This document shows positions 34,024-43,068 of a stretch of 59,889 nt of DNA, piece by piece. The notes beneath the pieces were generated by a model. It worked only from the letters and a program-made list of their open reading frames with translations. It was not told the DNA's origin and searched no databases. The position numbers were made by a program, and so were the translations under genes. Source of the DNA: Pseudomonas sp. MWU13-2100 (GTDB taxonomy: Bacteria > Pseudomonadota > Gammaproteobacteria > Pseudomonadales > Pseudomonadaceae); the NCBI RefSeq assembly GCF_023242365.1, contig NZ_JALLIX010000041.1, forward strand, positions 1 through 59,889. Direction: 5' to 3'. How positions within the stretch are numbered: position 1 is the stretch's first letter; the number at the start of each line of letters is the position of its first letter.

Positions 34024-34841
34024 TGAAGTTATCCACAGCCCTGGCCTGCGCCATTGGGATGGCCTGTTGCAGTTCGGCGCTTGTCGCCGCCGATCTACCG
34101 GGCAGCCACGACCTGGCACTGGTGCCGCGTCTGGCCGATGCACAGATTGTCGACTATCGGGCGCCGGCCGAGCTGGAGCGGATTTATCCACAGAGCGCGA
34201 TCCGCAAGATCAGCAACCGCTTGCGCACGGATGCCCAGGTCAGTGCCCGTGGGCAGATGACCTCGGTGACCTACGAGTTGCCGCCCGAGCACGGTGCCGA
34301 CGAAGCCTTTACCGCGGCGCGCGAAGCCTTGCAGAAGGAGGGCGCGCAGCTGCTGTTCTGGTGCCAGGCCCGCGACTGCGGGGAAAACAGCCTGTGGGCC
34401 AATGAAGTGTTCGGTAACTCCGCGTTGTCCGGTGCCGACGATCAGCAGGCCTACCTGCTGTTGCGCCTGGCGGCCCCGGCGGACAATTCGCTGGTGGCCT
34501 TGTACAGCATCACCCGGGGCAACCGCCGTGCCTACCTGCATGTGGAGCAGTTCGCCTCCGCTTCGCCGCTGGGTGAGTTGCTGCCCACTTCCGCGACCTT
34601 GCTGCGGGAACTGCGCGACACCGGCAAGCTCGATTTTCCGAAATTGACCGGCGCCCCCCAGGACACCTGGGTCACCCTGATTTCCCGCGGCCTGAACCTG
34701 GACTCTACCTCGCGGGTCAGCCTTTCGGGAGCCACCGCCGAGGCCTGGCGCCAAGCGCTGATGGCCCAGGGTGTGAGGGCCGCACGCCTGGAGGTGGGCG
34801 ACGCCGTCTCCCGTGGTTTGCATATCGAATTGCTGCGCTAG
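34020..34841 (+). CDS. DUF4892 domain-containing exported protein
   Basis: A 273-residue protein with a signal peptide (MKLSTALACAIGMACCSSAL, cleavage near VAA-DLPGS). The body matches the DUF4892 family, with DLALVPRLADAQIVDYR at the mature N-terminus, the ERIYPQSAIRKISNRLR segment and a cysteine-containing region LLFWCQARDCGENSLWANE. The two cysteines could form a disulfide in the periplasm. Two adjacent ATGs (34020, 34023) are possible starts; neither has its own good ribosome-binding site. Function unknown. Confidence 0.85.
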   Translation: MMKLSTALACAIGMACCSSALVAADLPGSHDLALVPRLADAQIVDYRAPAELERIYPQSAIRKISNRLRTDAQVSARGQMTSVTYELPPEHGADEAFTAAREALQKEGAQLLFWCQARDCGENSLWANEVFGNSALSGADDQQAYLLLRLAAPADNSLVALYSITRGNRRAYLHVEQFASASPLGELLPTSATLLRELRDTGKLDFPKLTGAPQDTWVTLISRGLNLDSTSRVSLSGATAEAWRQALMAQGVRAARLEVGDAVSRGLHIELLR

Positions 34842-34967
34842 AGGCTGTACGAAAGACCACCGAGAGACGATCATGCGCGTTTGTGGTTGAACCCGGATCG
34901 TCTGTCGGTAAACGCCTGACCTTGGCTTCGCCTACGCTTTCATTGCCGTCTCTTGTCTGGAAAGACC

Positions 34968-36020
34968 ATGCCCAATAATGATCGTCTGCTGGTGCAGATA
35001 CTGCTCCTGGTGCTGTTCGGTGCCACCTTGTGGGTGCTGGCACCGTTCTGGTCGGCGCTGTTCTGGGGCGCCGTGCTGGCGTTTGCCAGTTGGCCGCTGA
35101 TGCGCCTGTTGACCCGGGTCCTTGGTCACCGCGAATCCCTGGCGGCCGGGTTGCTGACCCTGGGCTGGATGTTGCTGGTGGCCGTGCCCCTGGTCTGGCT
35201 GGGGCTGAACCTGGCCGACCATGTGCGCGATGCGGTGACCTTCATCAAGGACGCTCAGGTCGACGGGTTGCCGGCGGCACCGGCCTGGCTGGGCACCGTG
35301 CCCATCGTCGGCGAACGCCTGGTGGGCCTCTGGAACACCATCGACCAGCAGGGCGCGGCCTTGCTGATGACAATCAAACCTTATCTGGGGCAGGTCGGCA
35401 ACTGGCTGCTGGCGCGCAGTGCGCAGATCGGCGGCGGGATCCTCGAGCTGACCTTGAGTATTGTCTTCGTGTTCTTTTTCTATCGCGACGGTCCGCGACT
35501 GGCGGCCTTTATCCATAGACTGCTGGAGCGGCTGATCGGCGAGCGTGCCGATTACTACCAGGAGCTGGTGGCGGGCACGGTGCAGCGGGTGGTCAATGGC
35601 GTGATCGGCACGGCGGCGGCCCAGGCCCTGCTGGCGCTGATCGGTTTCCTGATCGCCGGTATTCCCGGTGCCCTGGTGCTGGGTATAGCGACCTTCCTGC
35701 TCAGCCTGATTCCCATGGGGCCACCGCTGGTCTGGATTCCCGCCACGGCCTGGCTGGCCTGGAAAGGCGAGTACGGGATGGCGGTGTTTCTCGGGATCTG
35801 GGGCACCTTTATCATCAGCGGCGTGGACAACGTGCTCAAGCCGTACCTGATCAGCCGTGGTGGCAACCTGCCGTTGGTGATTGTGTTGCTGGGAGTGTTC
35901 GGCGGCTTGATCGCCTTCGGCTTTATCGGCCTGTTTATCGGCCCGACCTTGCTGGCGGTGGCCTACAGCTTGTTGATCGATTGGAGTGCGAGTCAGTCGC
36001 GGCGCGAAGAGAAACAGTGA
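34968..36020 (+). CDS. AI-2E family transporter (YdiK/PerM-like permease)
   Basis: A 350-residue inner-membrane protein with about eight hydrophobic segments. The start MPNNDRLLVQILLLVL follows GGAAAGACC. FFYRDGPRLAAFIHRLLERL is the typical loop of the family, followed by GTVQRVVNGVIGTAAAQALL and the hallmark NVLKPYLISRGGNLPL. The family name comes from TqsA, linked to autoinducer-2 export, but most members have no proven substrate, so the name should not be taken as function. Confidence 0.9.
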   Translation: MPNNDRLLVQILLLVLFGATLWVLAPFWSALFWGAVLAFASWPLMRLLTRVLGHRESLAAGLLTLGWMLLVAVPLVWLGLNLADHVRDAVTFIKDAQVDGLPAAPAWLGTVPIVGERLVGLWNTIDQQGAALLMTIKPYLGQVGNWLLARSAQIGGGILELTLSIVFVFFFYRDGPRLAAFIHRLLERLIGERADYYQELVAGTVQRVVNGVIGTAAAQALLALIGFLIAGIPGALVLGIATFLLSLIPMGPPLVWIPATAWLAWKGEYGMAVFLGIWGTFIISGVDNVLKPYLISRGGNLPLVIVLLGVFGGLIAFGFIGLFIGPTLLAVAYSLLIDWSASQSRREEKQ

Positions 36021-36051
36021 TTTTCGTTCGATCTTGAAAACGCTAGCGGAC

Positions 36052-36138
36052 CTGTAGGCGCCGGCTTGCTGGCGATGGGGTCCTTGAGCCTTGTGTCGTC
36101 TGTCCGGACGTCATCGCCAGCAAGCCGGCTCCTACAGG
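36052..36138. repeat. REPIN of the second REP family downstream of the AI-2E permease gene
   Basis: CTGTAGGCGCCGGCTTGCTG at 36052 and its complement ending in CCGGCTCCTACAGG at 36138 form a head-to-head pair. It separates the permease from the convergent EF-hand gene. Confidence 0.82.
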
Positions 36139-36163
36139 GGGTGGTGCACCAATCAGGAGTGGA

Positions 36164-36919
36164 TCAAGCCGCGGCGGCAACGCTGCTGCCGCTCTGTGCC
36201 ACGGTCTGGCTCTTGAGGTTGACCATCAACCGACTCAACGCCTCGGCGATGTTTTCCTGGGCGGTCTGGCTGTTGGTGCCCGACCCCGTACCCGAGCCGC
36301 TACCGGTATTGCTGCTACCGCTGGCACTGGCCAGGGCCTGGAGCAGCAACGTGGTGGCGTTGAGGCTGGCGCTGGTGCTGGTGCTGCTGGTCGTGCCAGT
36401 GGTCGAACTGCTGGACGAGTTGCCTTGCAAGGCGCTGGTCAATTCGGCCTGGCTGATGCTGCCGTCGCCATTGCTGTCCAGTTCGCTGAACATCGAGGCG
36501 CTGTCGGCGCTGCTGCCGGCATTGCTCAGCCCGGCGGCCAGTTCGCTGCTGCTGACGGAACCGTCACCATTGCTGTCCAGGGCCTTGAGCAAGGCGTCGG
36601 CCAGTTGGGTATCGGGTTTGCCGTCGCCACCGCCGTGACCGTGCGGTTTCATCGCCGACAGTTCAGTGGCGCTGATGGTGCCGCTGCCGTCGGTGTCCAG
36701 CGTGCTGAAATTCTGACTCAGGTCATTGAGCACTTTGCTGCCGCTGTTCTGCGACAGGGCGGCGTTCAGTTCGTCCTTGCTGATGGAGCCGTCACCATTG
36801 GTGTCGAGCTTGGCGAGCAGTTGCTTCTGGAACTGTTGCTGGCGTTGCGTCGCCGTGGTGCTGCTGGTGTTGTAACCGGTATAGCCCGAGTAGTTGCTGA
36901 CGCTACTGATCGTGCTCAT
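36164..36919 (-). CDS. EF-hand protein of the XopAW-like family
   Basis: A 251-residue calcium-binding protein without a Sec signal peptide. Four canonical EF-hand loops occur at Asp39-Glu50 (DTNGDGSISKDE), Asp75-Glu86 (DTDGSGTISATE), Asp115-Glu126 and Asp148-Glu159, arranged as two pairs. The Ser/Thr/Tyr-rich N-terminus (STISSVSNYSGYTGYNTSST) resembles type III secretion signals, and proteins of this kind in pseudomonads are often named after the Xanthomonas effector XopAW. From about residue 165 a low-complexity Ser/Thr/Gly tail follows. GGGAG precedes the ATG; an upstream in-frame start is rejected. It lies 115 bp downstream of a two-component operon on the same strand. Confidence 0.83.
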   Translation of the reverse strand: MSTISSVSNYSGYTGYNTSSTTATQRQQQFQKQLLAKLDTNGDGSISKDELNAALSQNSGSKVLNDLSQNFSTLDTDGSGTISATELSAMKPHGHGGGDGKPDTQLADALLKALDSNGDGSVSSSELAAGLSNAGSSADSASMFSELDSNGDGSISQAELTSALQGNSSSSSTTGTTSSTSTSASLNATTLLLQALASASGSSNTGSGSGTGSGTNSQTAQENIAEALSRLMVNLKSQTVAQSGSSVAAAA

Positions 36920-37034
36920 AAGTGCACACTCCCTAAGTGTTGGCAAAGCCGATGACGGTGCATCGGCCTGTGCAGCCTCCAAGGCTCAGGTGTCGAGGGT
37001 GTGTGGGTTTTGTACCGGTTGTCACACAGAGCGC

Positions 37035-38075
37035 TCAGGCCCGGGGCAGACGGACCACGGCGGTCAGGCCGCCGCCCGGGGTTTCTTCCAGGGTCAGTTC
37101 GCCGCCCAGGCGCTGGGCCGCTTCCCGGGCAATGGTCATGCCCAGGCCGACGCCGCCGGAATTGCGGTTGCGTGAACCTTCCAGGCGATAGAAAGGTTCG
37201 AACACAGCCTCGCGTTTCTCCGCGGCAATCCCAGGACCATGGTCGATGACCCGGATCAGCAGTTGCCGGCGGCTGTCTTCCAGGGTGATCAGCGCATCGC
37301 CAGCGTAACGCAGGGCATTGTCCAGCAGGTTGTTCAGGCACGAACGCAATGCCATGGGCTGCACCAGCAACGGTGCGCAATGGCCGCTGGCCTGGACTCG
37401 CGAGCCCTGGTCCTGGGCGTTTTCGCACAGCGATTCGACCAGGGCCTGGACGTCCATCCATTGCATGGCTTCGCTGGTGCGCTGCTCATGCAGGTAGCTG
37501 AGGGTGGCATCGAGCATGCCGATCATGTCGTCCAGGTCCTGGCGCATCTGGCCCTGGAGTTTCATGTTGTCGACCTGTTCGAGGCGCAGCTTGAGGCGTG
37601 ACAGCGGTGTACGCAGGTCGTGGGACACGGCGCCGAGCATGCGTCCGCGTTGCTGCACCTGTTCGCGGATGCGCTGCTGCATCAGGTTGAAGGTGTTGGC
37701 CGCCAGCCGTGCTTCACGCGGGCCGGTTTCATCCAGCGGCGGGCTGTTGAGGTCTTCGCTCAGGCGTTCGGCGGCGTCACTCAGGCGCTGGATCGGTCGC
37801 GACAGCAGCTTGGCGCCATACCAGGCGACAATCACCAGGGAAATGATCTGGAGTGTCAGCGGCACCAGCGGTCCGCCAAACCAGGGGCGAGGTGGACGGC
37901 GATGAGGGGGCGGATGGTTGGGGTCGAAATTTTCCCTCATACCGGGAGGCGGTGGCGGTGGCGGTGGGCCGCCATAATGATGGAACCAGAGAAAACCCAG
38001 CATGTGGGCGAGGATGATCGCCACCAGTGACACGCCGAACAGGCGACCGAACAGCGTGTCGAGGCGTGCGCGCAT
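37035..38075 (-). CDS. Sensor histidine kinase, EnvZ-type architecture
   Basis: A 346-residue inner-membrane kinase. Transmembrane helices lie at about 11-30 and 70-92. The short periplasmic loop between them (about 31-69) contains eight consecutive prolines (37-44), several histidines and arginines, and DPNHPPPHRRPP. HAMP covers about 90-142, and the phospho-acceptor His152 lies in AVSHDLRTPLSRL. The ATPase boxes are NNLLDNALRYAG, DHGPGI and GGVGLGMTIA. Its start overlaps the stop of the response-regulator gene by one base. The signal is unknown; the Pro/His-rich loop might bind metal ions. Confidence 0.92.
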   Translation of the reverse strand: MRARLDTLFGRLFGVSLVAIILAHMLGFLWFHHYGGPPPPPPPPGMRENFDPNHPPPHRRPPRPWFGGPLVPLTLQIISLVIVAWYGAKLLSRPIQRLSDAAERLSEDLNSPPLDETGPREARLAANTFNLMQQRIREQVQQRGRMLGAVSHDLRTPLSRLKLRLEQVDNMKLQGQMRQDLDDMIGMLDATLSYLHEQRTSEAMQWMDVQALVESLCENAQDQGSRVQASGHCAPLLVQPMALRSCLNNLLDNALRYAGDALITLEDSRRQLLIRVIDHGPGIAAEKREAVFEPFYRLEGSRNRNSGGVGLGMTIAREAAQRLGGELTLEETPGGGLTAVVRLPRA

Positions 38076-38839
38076 CAGCCGATTTCTCTCGCGTCGAACA
38101 GGTAGCCCTCACCGCGCACGGTCTTGATCAGTTGTGGCGATTTCGGGTCGTCGCCGAGCTTCTGCCGCAGGCGCGAGACCAGCAGGTCGATGCTGCGGTC
38201 GAAAGCCTCGATCGAGCGACCTCGGGCGGCGTCGAGCAACTGTTCGCGGCTGAGGACCCGGCGCGGGCGTTCGATGAAGACCCAGAGCAGGCGGAACTCG
38301 GCGTTGGACAGTGGCACCACCAGCCCGTCGTCGGCGATCAATTGGCGCAGCACACTGTTCAGACGCCAGTTGTCGAAGCGGATATTGGCCCGCTGTTCGG
38401 TGCGATCGTCGCGCACCCGGCGCAGGATGGTCTGGATTCGGGCCACCAGTTCACGGGGCTCGAAGGGCTTGGCCATATAGTCGTCGGCACCCAGTTCCAG
38501 GCCGATGATCCGGTCGGTGGGTTCGCAGCGGGCGGTGAGCATCAGGATCGGAATGTCCGATTCGGTGCGCAGCCAGCGACACAACGACAGGCCGTCTTCA
38601 CCCGGAAGCATCAGGTCGAGAACCACCACGTCGAAGGTTTCAAGCTGCAAGGCCTGGCGCATGCCGGCGCCGTCGGTGACACCGGTGGCCTGGATGCTGA
38701 AGCGCGCCAGGTAGTCGATCAACAGTTCGCGGATGGGAATATCGTCATCGACGATCAGCGCGCGGACATTCCAGCGCTTGTCATCGCCCGTTGGAAGCGA
38801 TTTGTTGACATCAGCCAGAGGAGCGGGAGTGTTCTGCAT
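38075..38839 (-). CDS. OmpR-family response regulator
   Basis: A 254-residue DNA-binding response regulator. The receiver domain (about residues 25-138) has acidic pocket VDDD, phospho-acceptor Asp75 in VVLDLMLPGEDG, and lysine in YMAKPFEPREL. The winged-helix domain (about 150-250) ends in KTVRGEGYLF. A 23-residue N-terminal extension precedes the receiver. It is first in the operon with the sensor kinase and shares its upstream region with kdpF, so it could also bind near the kdp promoter. Confidence 0.93.
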   Translation of the reverse strand: MQNTPAPLADVNKSLPTGDDKRWNVRALIVDDDIPIRELLIDYLARFSIQATGVTDGAGMRQALQLETFDVVVLDLMLPGEDGLSLCRWLRTESDIPILMLTARCEPTDRIIGLELGADDYMAKPFEPRELVARIQTILRRVRDDRTEQRANIRFDNWRLNSVLRQLIADDGLVVPLSNAEFRLLWVFIERPRRVLSREQLLDAARGRSIEAFDRSIDLLVSRLRQKLGDDPKSPQLIKTVRGEGYLFDAREIG

Positions 38840-38989
38840 GCGGGCGATTATCTACCGGTAAGCGGCCAACCCGGAAAAGAGGGGCCGCGAATTGTTGCAG
38901 GATAGGTACCCGGATCGAAGGCCGGGATCCCTTTCAAGTGTAGCTATGCGCGAAGCTACAGGGGGTGGGTGTTGGCCGCTTGTCGGTTT

Positions 38990-39007
38990 TGTATCGAGAC
39001 TGATACA
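38990..39007. promoter_or_regulatory. Inverted repeat in the response regulator-kdpF intergenic region
   Basis: TGTATC-6 bp-GATACA is a perfect 6+6 palindrome about 150 bp upstream of the response-regulator start. Nearby, TGTAGCT (38939-38945) pairs with AGCTACA (38954-38960). Either may be an operator or an RNA hairpin in the regulator leader. Confidence 0.35.
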
Positions 39008-39083
39008 CGCAGTCTCCGTCAAACCGCTCATCTCCCTGGAACCCGTGCGGATTCTAGGGTGTAACTCCTACGTAAAGGCACTC

Positions 39084-39100
39084 TTTACGCCTTCTTTACG
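39084..39100 (+). promoter_or_regulatory. KdpE-like direct repeat upstream of kdpF
   Basis: TTTACG-5 bp-TTTACG repeats with an 11-bp period, as OmpR-family regulators need. The E. coli KdpE site, TTTATA-5 bp-TTTACA, has the same layout. A third TTTACG lies at 39128-39133. The site ends 92 bp before the kdpF ATG. No strong -35 box is visible downstream, as expected for an activated promoter. In the rest of the 353-bp gap only the inverted repeats above stand out. Confidence 0.6.
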
Positions 39101-39192
39101 CATCGCCCCCGGCGTCGCTCTCGTTCCTTTACGGCCTTCCTCATGACAATGAACGCCACACACGGCTGTTGCCGTACCAAGGGGAAAATTCC

Positions 39193-39282
39193 ATGAGCAT
39201 TCTGGACGGGGTGTCACTGCTGTTGGCTGTGGCGCTGTTCATTTATCTACTGGTCGCGCTGTTGCGCGCGGATCGGAACTAG
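39193..39282 (+). CDS. kdpF: K+-transporting ATPase subunit KdpF
   Basis: A 29-residue single-helix membrane peptide, MSILDGVSLLLAVALFIYLL then VALLRADRN, that stabilises the KdpFABC complex. AAGGGGAAAATTCC supplies the ribosome-binding site. The stop lies 11 bp before kdpA. Its position first in the operon and the family-like C-terminus (LLRADRN) support the call despite the size. Confidence 0.92.
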   Translation: MSILDGVSLLLAVALFIYLLVALLRADRN

Positions 39283-39293
39283 GAGCGGCAGGT

Positions 39294-40988
39294 ATGCACA
39301 GTTATGACTATTTGCTGATCCTGGCGTTTCTCGTGTTGGTGCTTGCGCCAGCACCGGCACTGGGGCGGTTCTATTACAATGTGATGGAAGGTCGGCGCAC
39401 CTGGCTGACGCCGGTGCTCGGGCCGTTGGAGAGGGCCTGTTATCGCCTGTCCGGGGTCGACGCCGGCAGCGAACAGAGCTGGCAGAAATACGCTTTGGCC
39501 TTGCTCGCCTTCAACTTTGCGGGCTTCCTGCTGTTGTTCGCGATCTTGCTGTTCCAGCAGTACCTGCCGCTCAACCCGCAGAATCTGCCGGGGCTGGAGT
39601 GGACCCTGTCGTTCAACACCGCCGTCAGTTTCATGACCAACACCAACTGGCAGAACTACAGCGGTGAAGCCTCGCTCAGCTACCTGAGCCAGATGGCCGG
39701 CCTGACCGTGCAGAACTTCGTCAGCGCCGCCACCGGCCTGGCCGTGCTGGTCGCCCTGTGTCGTGGCATCAGTCGCCGCTCGGCGGCGACCCTGGGCAAC
39801 TTCTGGGTCGACATGACCCGTGCCACCCTCTATGGCCTGCTGCCGATGTGCCTGGTGCTGGCGCTGTTCCTGGTCTGGCAGGGCGTACCGCAGACCTTTG
39901 CGCACTACGTCAATGCCGTGACGATGCAGGGCGTCGACCAGGTCATTCCCCTGGGTCCGGCGGCCAGCCAGATCGCGATCAAGCAACTGGGCACCAACGG
40001 CGGCGGTTTCTTCGGTGTCAACTCGGCCCACCCCTTCGAAAACCCCACCGCCCTGAGCGACCTGATCGAACTGGTGTCGATCATCCTGATTCCGGCGGCA
40101 CTGGTCTTCACCTTCGGGCATTACGTCAAGGACCTGCGCCAGAGCCGGGCAATCATGGGCTGTATGTTGGCCCTGCTGCTGATCGGCGGCGCGGTCTCGC
40201 TGTACGCCGAATATCAACCGAACCCGGCGCTGCACAATCCGCTGGTAGAGCAGACCGCTCCGCTGGAAGGCAAGGAAGCCCGCTTCGGTACCACCGCCAG
40301 CGTGCTCTGGGCGGTGACCACCACGGCCGCGTCGAACGGTTCGGTCAATGCCATGCATGACAGCCTCAACCCGTTGAGCGGGATGGTCGCGCTGGTCAAC
40401 ATGATGGTCGGCGAGGTGATCTTCGGCGGCGTCGGCGCGGGCCTCTACGGTATGTTGCTGAACGTGCTGATCGCGGTGTTCCTCGCCGGCCTGATGATCG
40501 GTCGTACCCCGGAATACCTGGGCAAGAAGCTCCAGGCCAAGGAAGTGCAACTGCTGGTGGTGACCTTGCTGGTGATGCCGGTGGGCACCCTGGTGCTCGG
40601 CGCGCTGGCGGCCAGCCTGCCAGGACCGGCCGCCGCGATCAGCAACCCGGGGCCCCATGGTTTCAGCCAGTTGCTTTATGCCTACACCTCGGCTTCGGCC
40701 AACAACGGGTCGGCATTTGGCGGTTTCAGCGCCAACACCACGTTCCATAACCTGATGATGAGCTTGAGCATGCTGCTCGGCCGCTTCGGCTACATCCTCC
40801 CGGTACTGGCCCTGGCCGGCAGCCTGGCGATGAAGAAAACCGCACCGATTGGCCAAAACAGCTTTCCGACCCATGGCCTGCTGTTCGTCACGCTGTTGAC
40901 CGTGACCATCTTGCTGGTGGGTGGCCTGACCTTCCTGCCGACGCTGGCGTTGGGACCGATTGCCGAACACTTGAGCATGGGTTTCTGA
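39294..40988 (+). CDS. kdpA: K+-transporting ATPase subunit KdpA
   Basis: Potassium-selective channel-like subunit of the Kdp pump, 564 residues with about ten transmembrane helices. The repeated pore loops are visible: TNTNWQNYSGEASLSYLSQM, GTNGGGFFGVNSAHPFENP, TTAASNGSVNAMHDS and TSASANNGSAFGG. These carry the glycine-rich selectivity filters of the superfamily of K+ transporters. AGGAGCGGCAGGT precedes the ATG. It ends seven bases before kdpB. Confidence 0.97.
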   Translation: MHSYDYLLILAFLVLVLAPAPALGRFYYNVMEGRRTWLTPVLGPLERACYRLSGVDAGSEQSWQKYALALLAFNFAGFLLLFAILLFQQYLPLNPQNLPGLEWTLSFNTAVSFMTNTNWQNYSGEASLSYLSQMAGLTVQNFVSAATGLAVLVALCRGISRRSAATLGNFWVDMTRATLYGLLPMCLVLALFLVWQGVPQTFAHYVNAVTMQGVDQVIPLGPAASQIAIKQLGTNGGGFFGVNSAHPFENPTALSDLIELVSIILIPAALVFTFGHYVKDLRQSRAIMGCMLALLLIGGAVSLYAEYQPNPALHNPLVEQTAPLEGKEARFGTTASVLWAVTTTAASNGSVNAMHDSLNPLSGMVALVNMMVGEVIFGGVGAGLYGMLLNVLIAVFLAGLMIGRTPEYLGKKLQAKEVQLLVVTLLVMPVGTLVLGALAASLPGPAAAISNPGPHGFSQLLYAYTSASANNGSAFGGFSANTTFHNLMMSLSMLLGRFGYILPVLALAGSLAMKKTAPIGQNSFPTHGLLFVTLLTVTILLVGGLTFLPTLALGPIAEHLSMGF

Positions 40989-40995
40989 GGAAATA

Positions 40996-43062
40996 ATGAT
41001 GAATATGCCTCTTCCCGCAGGAAAAACGGCGCAAGCCAAAGTGGCCGAGCCGGCCAAGACCGCGATCTCTGCCCTATGGCGTCCGGCTCTGGTCCAAGCC
41101 TTCGTCAAGCTCGACCCGCGCCAGTTGCAACGGGCGCCGGTGATGTTCGTGGTCGAACTGACGGCGATTCTGACCACTGTCTTGTGCTTTGTGCCGGACA
41201 GCACTGTTTCGATCTTTATCTCCGCCCAGATCGCCCTCTGGCTGTGGTTCACCGTGTTGTTCGCCAACTTTGCCGAGGCCCTGGCCGAAGGCCGCGGCAA
41301 GGCCCGCGCCGACAGCCTGAAGGCTGGCAGCGAAGGCCTGGTGGCCCATCGTCGCAAGGCCGATGGCAGCTTTGAGTCGGTTCCGGCCGCCAATCTGCGC
41401 AAGGGGGATGTGGTACGGGTGGTCGCCGGGGAAATGATTCCCGGCGATGGCGAGGTGATCGAAGGGATCGCCGCCGTCAACGAAGCGGCGATTACCGGCG
41501 AATCCGCACCGGTGATCCGCGAGTCCGGCGGTGACCGTTCGGCGGTCACCGGCAACACCCGCCTGGTGTCTGACTGGCTGGTCGTGCGCATTACCGCCAA
41601 CCCTGGCGAGTCGACCCTGGATCGCATGATCGCCCTGGTGGAGGGCGCCAAGCGCCAGAAGACCCCCAACGAAGTGGCGCTGGACATCCTGCTGATCGGT
41701 CTGACCCTGATTTTCCTGCTGGTGGTGGTGACCCTGCAGCCGTTTGCCCACTTCTCCGGCGGCAGCCTGCCGTTGGTGTTTCTGGTGGCGCTGTTGGTGA
41801 CCCTGATTCCGACCACCATCGGCGGCCTGCTCTCGGCCATCGGTATCGCCGGGATGGACCGCCTGGTGCGCCTGAACGTGATTGCCAAGTCCGGTCGCGC
41901 GGTGGAAGCGGCGGGTGACGTACATGTGCTGTTGCTGGACAAGACCGGCACCATCACCTTCGGTAACCGTCGCTGTACGGCGGTCTATGCCACCCCTGGC
42001 GTCAGCGCCAAGGAACTGGCCGAAGGCGCCTTGCTGGCCTCGCTGGCGGATGACACCGCCGAAGGCAAGTCGATTGTCGAGTACCTGCGCGAACTGCACC
42101 CACAGCAAGAACCGCCGGCGAGCGCACTGACCGCCGTACCGTTCAGTGCTGAAACGCGCCTGTCGGGTGTCGACTACCAGGGCCGGGTGTACCGCAAGGG
42201 CGCGGTGGATTCGTTGCTGGCCTTTGTCGGCCAGAAGCGCGGCGACCTGTCGCCAGTGTTGTCCCGCGAAGTCGACCGGATCGCCCAGAGCGGCGGTACG
42301 CCCTTGCTGGTCTGCGCCGATGGTCGCCTGCTCGGGGTTATTCATCTGAAGGACGTGGTCAAGCCGGGCATCCGTGATCGTTTCGCCGAGTTGCGCAAGC
42401 TGGGTATCCGCACCGTGATGGTGACCGGCGACAACCCGCTGACCGCCGCGGCGATCGCCGCGGAAGCGGGGGTTGACGATGTGCTGGCCGAGGCCACCCC
42501 GGAGAAGAAGTTGGCGCGGATTCGCCTGGAACAGAACGACGGTCGGCTGGTGGCGATGTGCGGTGACGGTGCCAACGACGCCCCGGCACTGGCCCAGGCC
42601 GACGTCGGCATGGCGATGAACGATGGCACCCAGGCGGCGCGCGAGGCGGCGAACATGGTCGACCTCGACAGCGACCCGACCAAGTTGCTGGACGTGGTGC
42701 AGATCGGCAAGGAATTGCTGGTGACGCGGGGGGCGTTGACCACCTTCTCGATCGCCAATGACGTGGCCAAGTACTTCGCCATCCTGCCGGCGCTGTTCGC
42801 CTCGATTTATCCACAGCTGGGCGTGCTCAACGTCATGCACCTGACCAGCCCGCAGAGCGCGATCCTCTCGGCGATCGTGTTCAACGCCCTGATCATCGTC
42901 GTGCTGATCCCGCTGGCCCTGCGTGGCGTGCGGGTGCAGGCGGCGAGTGCCGCGCACCTGTTGCGGCGCAACCTGCTGATCTACGGGCTGGGCGGCATCG
43001 TGGTGCCGTTCGTGGGGATCAAGGCCATCGACATGCTGCTGACGGCGCTGCACCTGGTGTGA
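40996..43062 (+). CDS. kdpB: K+-transporting P-type ATPase subunit KdpB
   Basis: Catalytic P-type ATPase subunit that drives potassium import, 688 residues. Asp315 in LLLDKTGTITFGNRR is the phosphorylated residue. The actuator motif is ITGESAPVI. The P-domain shows TGDNPLTAAAIAAEAGVDD and CGDGANDAPALAQADVGMA. About seven transmembrane helices are present. GAGG precedes the ATGs at 40996 and 40999, and either may start the protein. A REP pair separates it from kdpC. Confidence 0.97.
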   Translation: MMNMPLPAGKTAQAKVAEPAKTAISALWRPALVQAFVKLDPRQLQRAPVMFVVELTAILTTVLCFVPDSTVSIFISAQIALWLWFTVLFANFAEALAEGRGKARADSLKAGSEGLVAHRRKADGSFESVPAANLRKGDVVRVVAGEMIPGDGEVIEGIAAVNEAAITGESAPVIRESGGDRSAVTGNTRLVSDWLVVRITANPGESTLDRMIALVEGAKRQKTPNEVALDILLIGLTLIFLLVVVTLQPFAHFSGGSLPLVFLVALLVTLIPTTIGGLLSAIGIAGMDRLVRLNVIAKSGRAVEAAGDVHVLLLDKTGTITFGNRRCTAVYATPGVSAKELAEGALLASLADDTAEGKSIVEYLRELHPQQEPPASALTAVPFSAETRLSGVDYQGRVYRKGAVDSLLAFVGQKRGDLSPVLSREVDRIAQSGGTPLLVCADGRLLGVIHLKDVVKPGIRDRFAELRKLGIRTVMVTGDNPLTAAAIAAEAGVDDVLAEATPEKKLARIRLEQNDGRLVAMCGDGANDAPALAQADVGMAMNDGTQAAREAANMVDLDSDPTKLLDVVQIGKELLVTRGALTTFSIANDVAKYFAILPALFASIYPQLGVLNVMHLTSPQSAILSAIVFNALIIVVLIPLALRGVRVQAASAAHLLRRNLLIYGLGGIVVPFVGIKAIDMLLTALHLV

Positions 43063-43068
43063 CGTAGC

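Noticed and set aside
39279..41957. 892-residue open frame antisense to kdpA and kdpB
   Set aside because: Same explanation as the other long antisense frames; the sense genes are complete and unmistakable.
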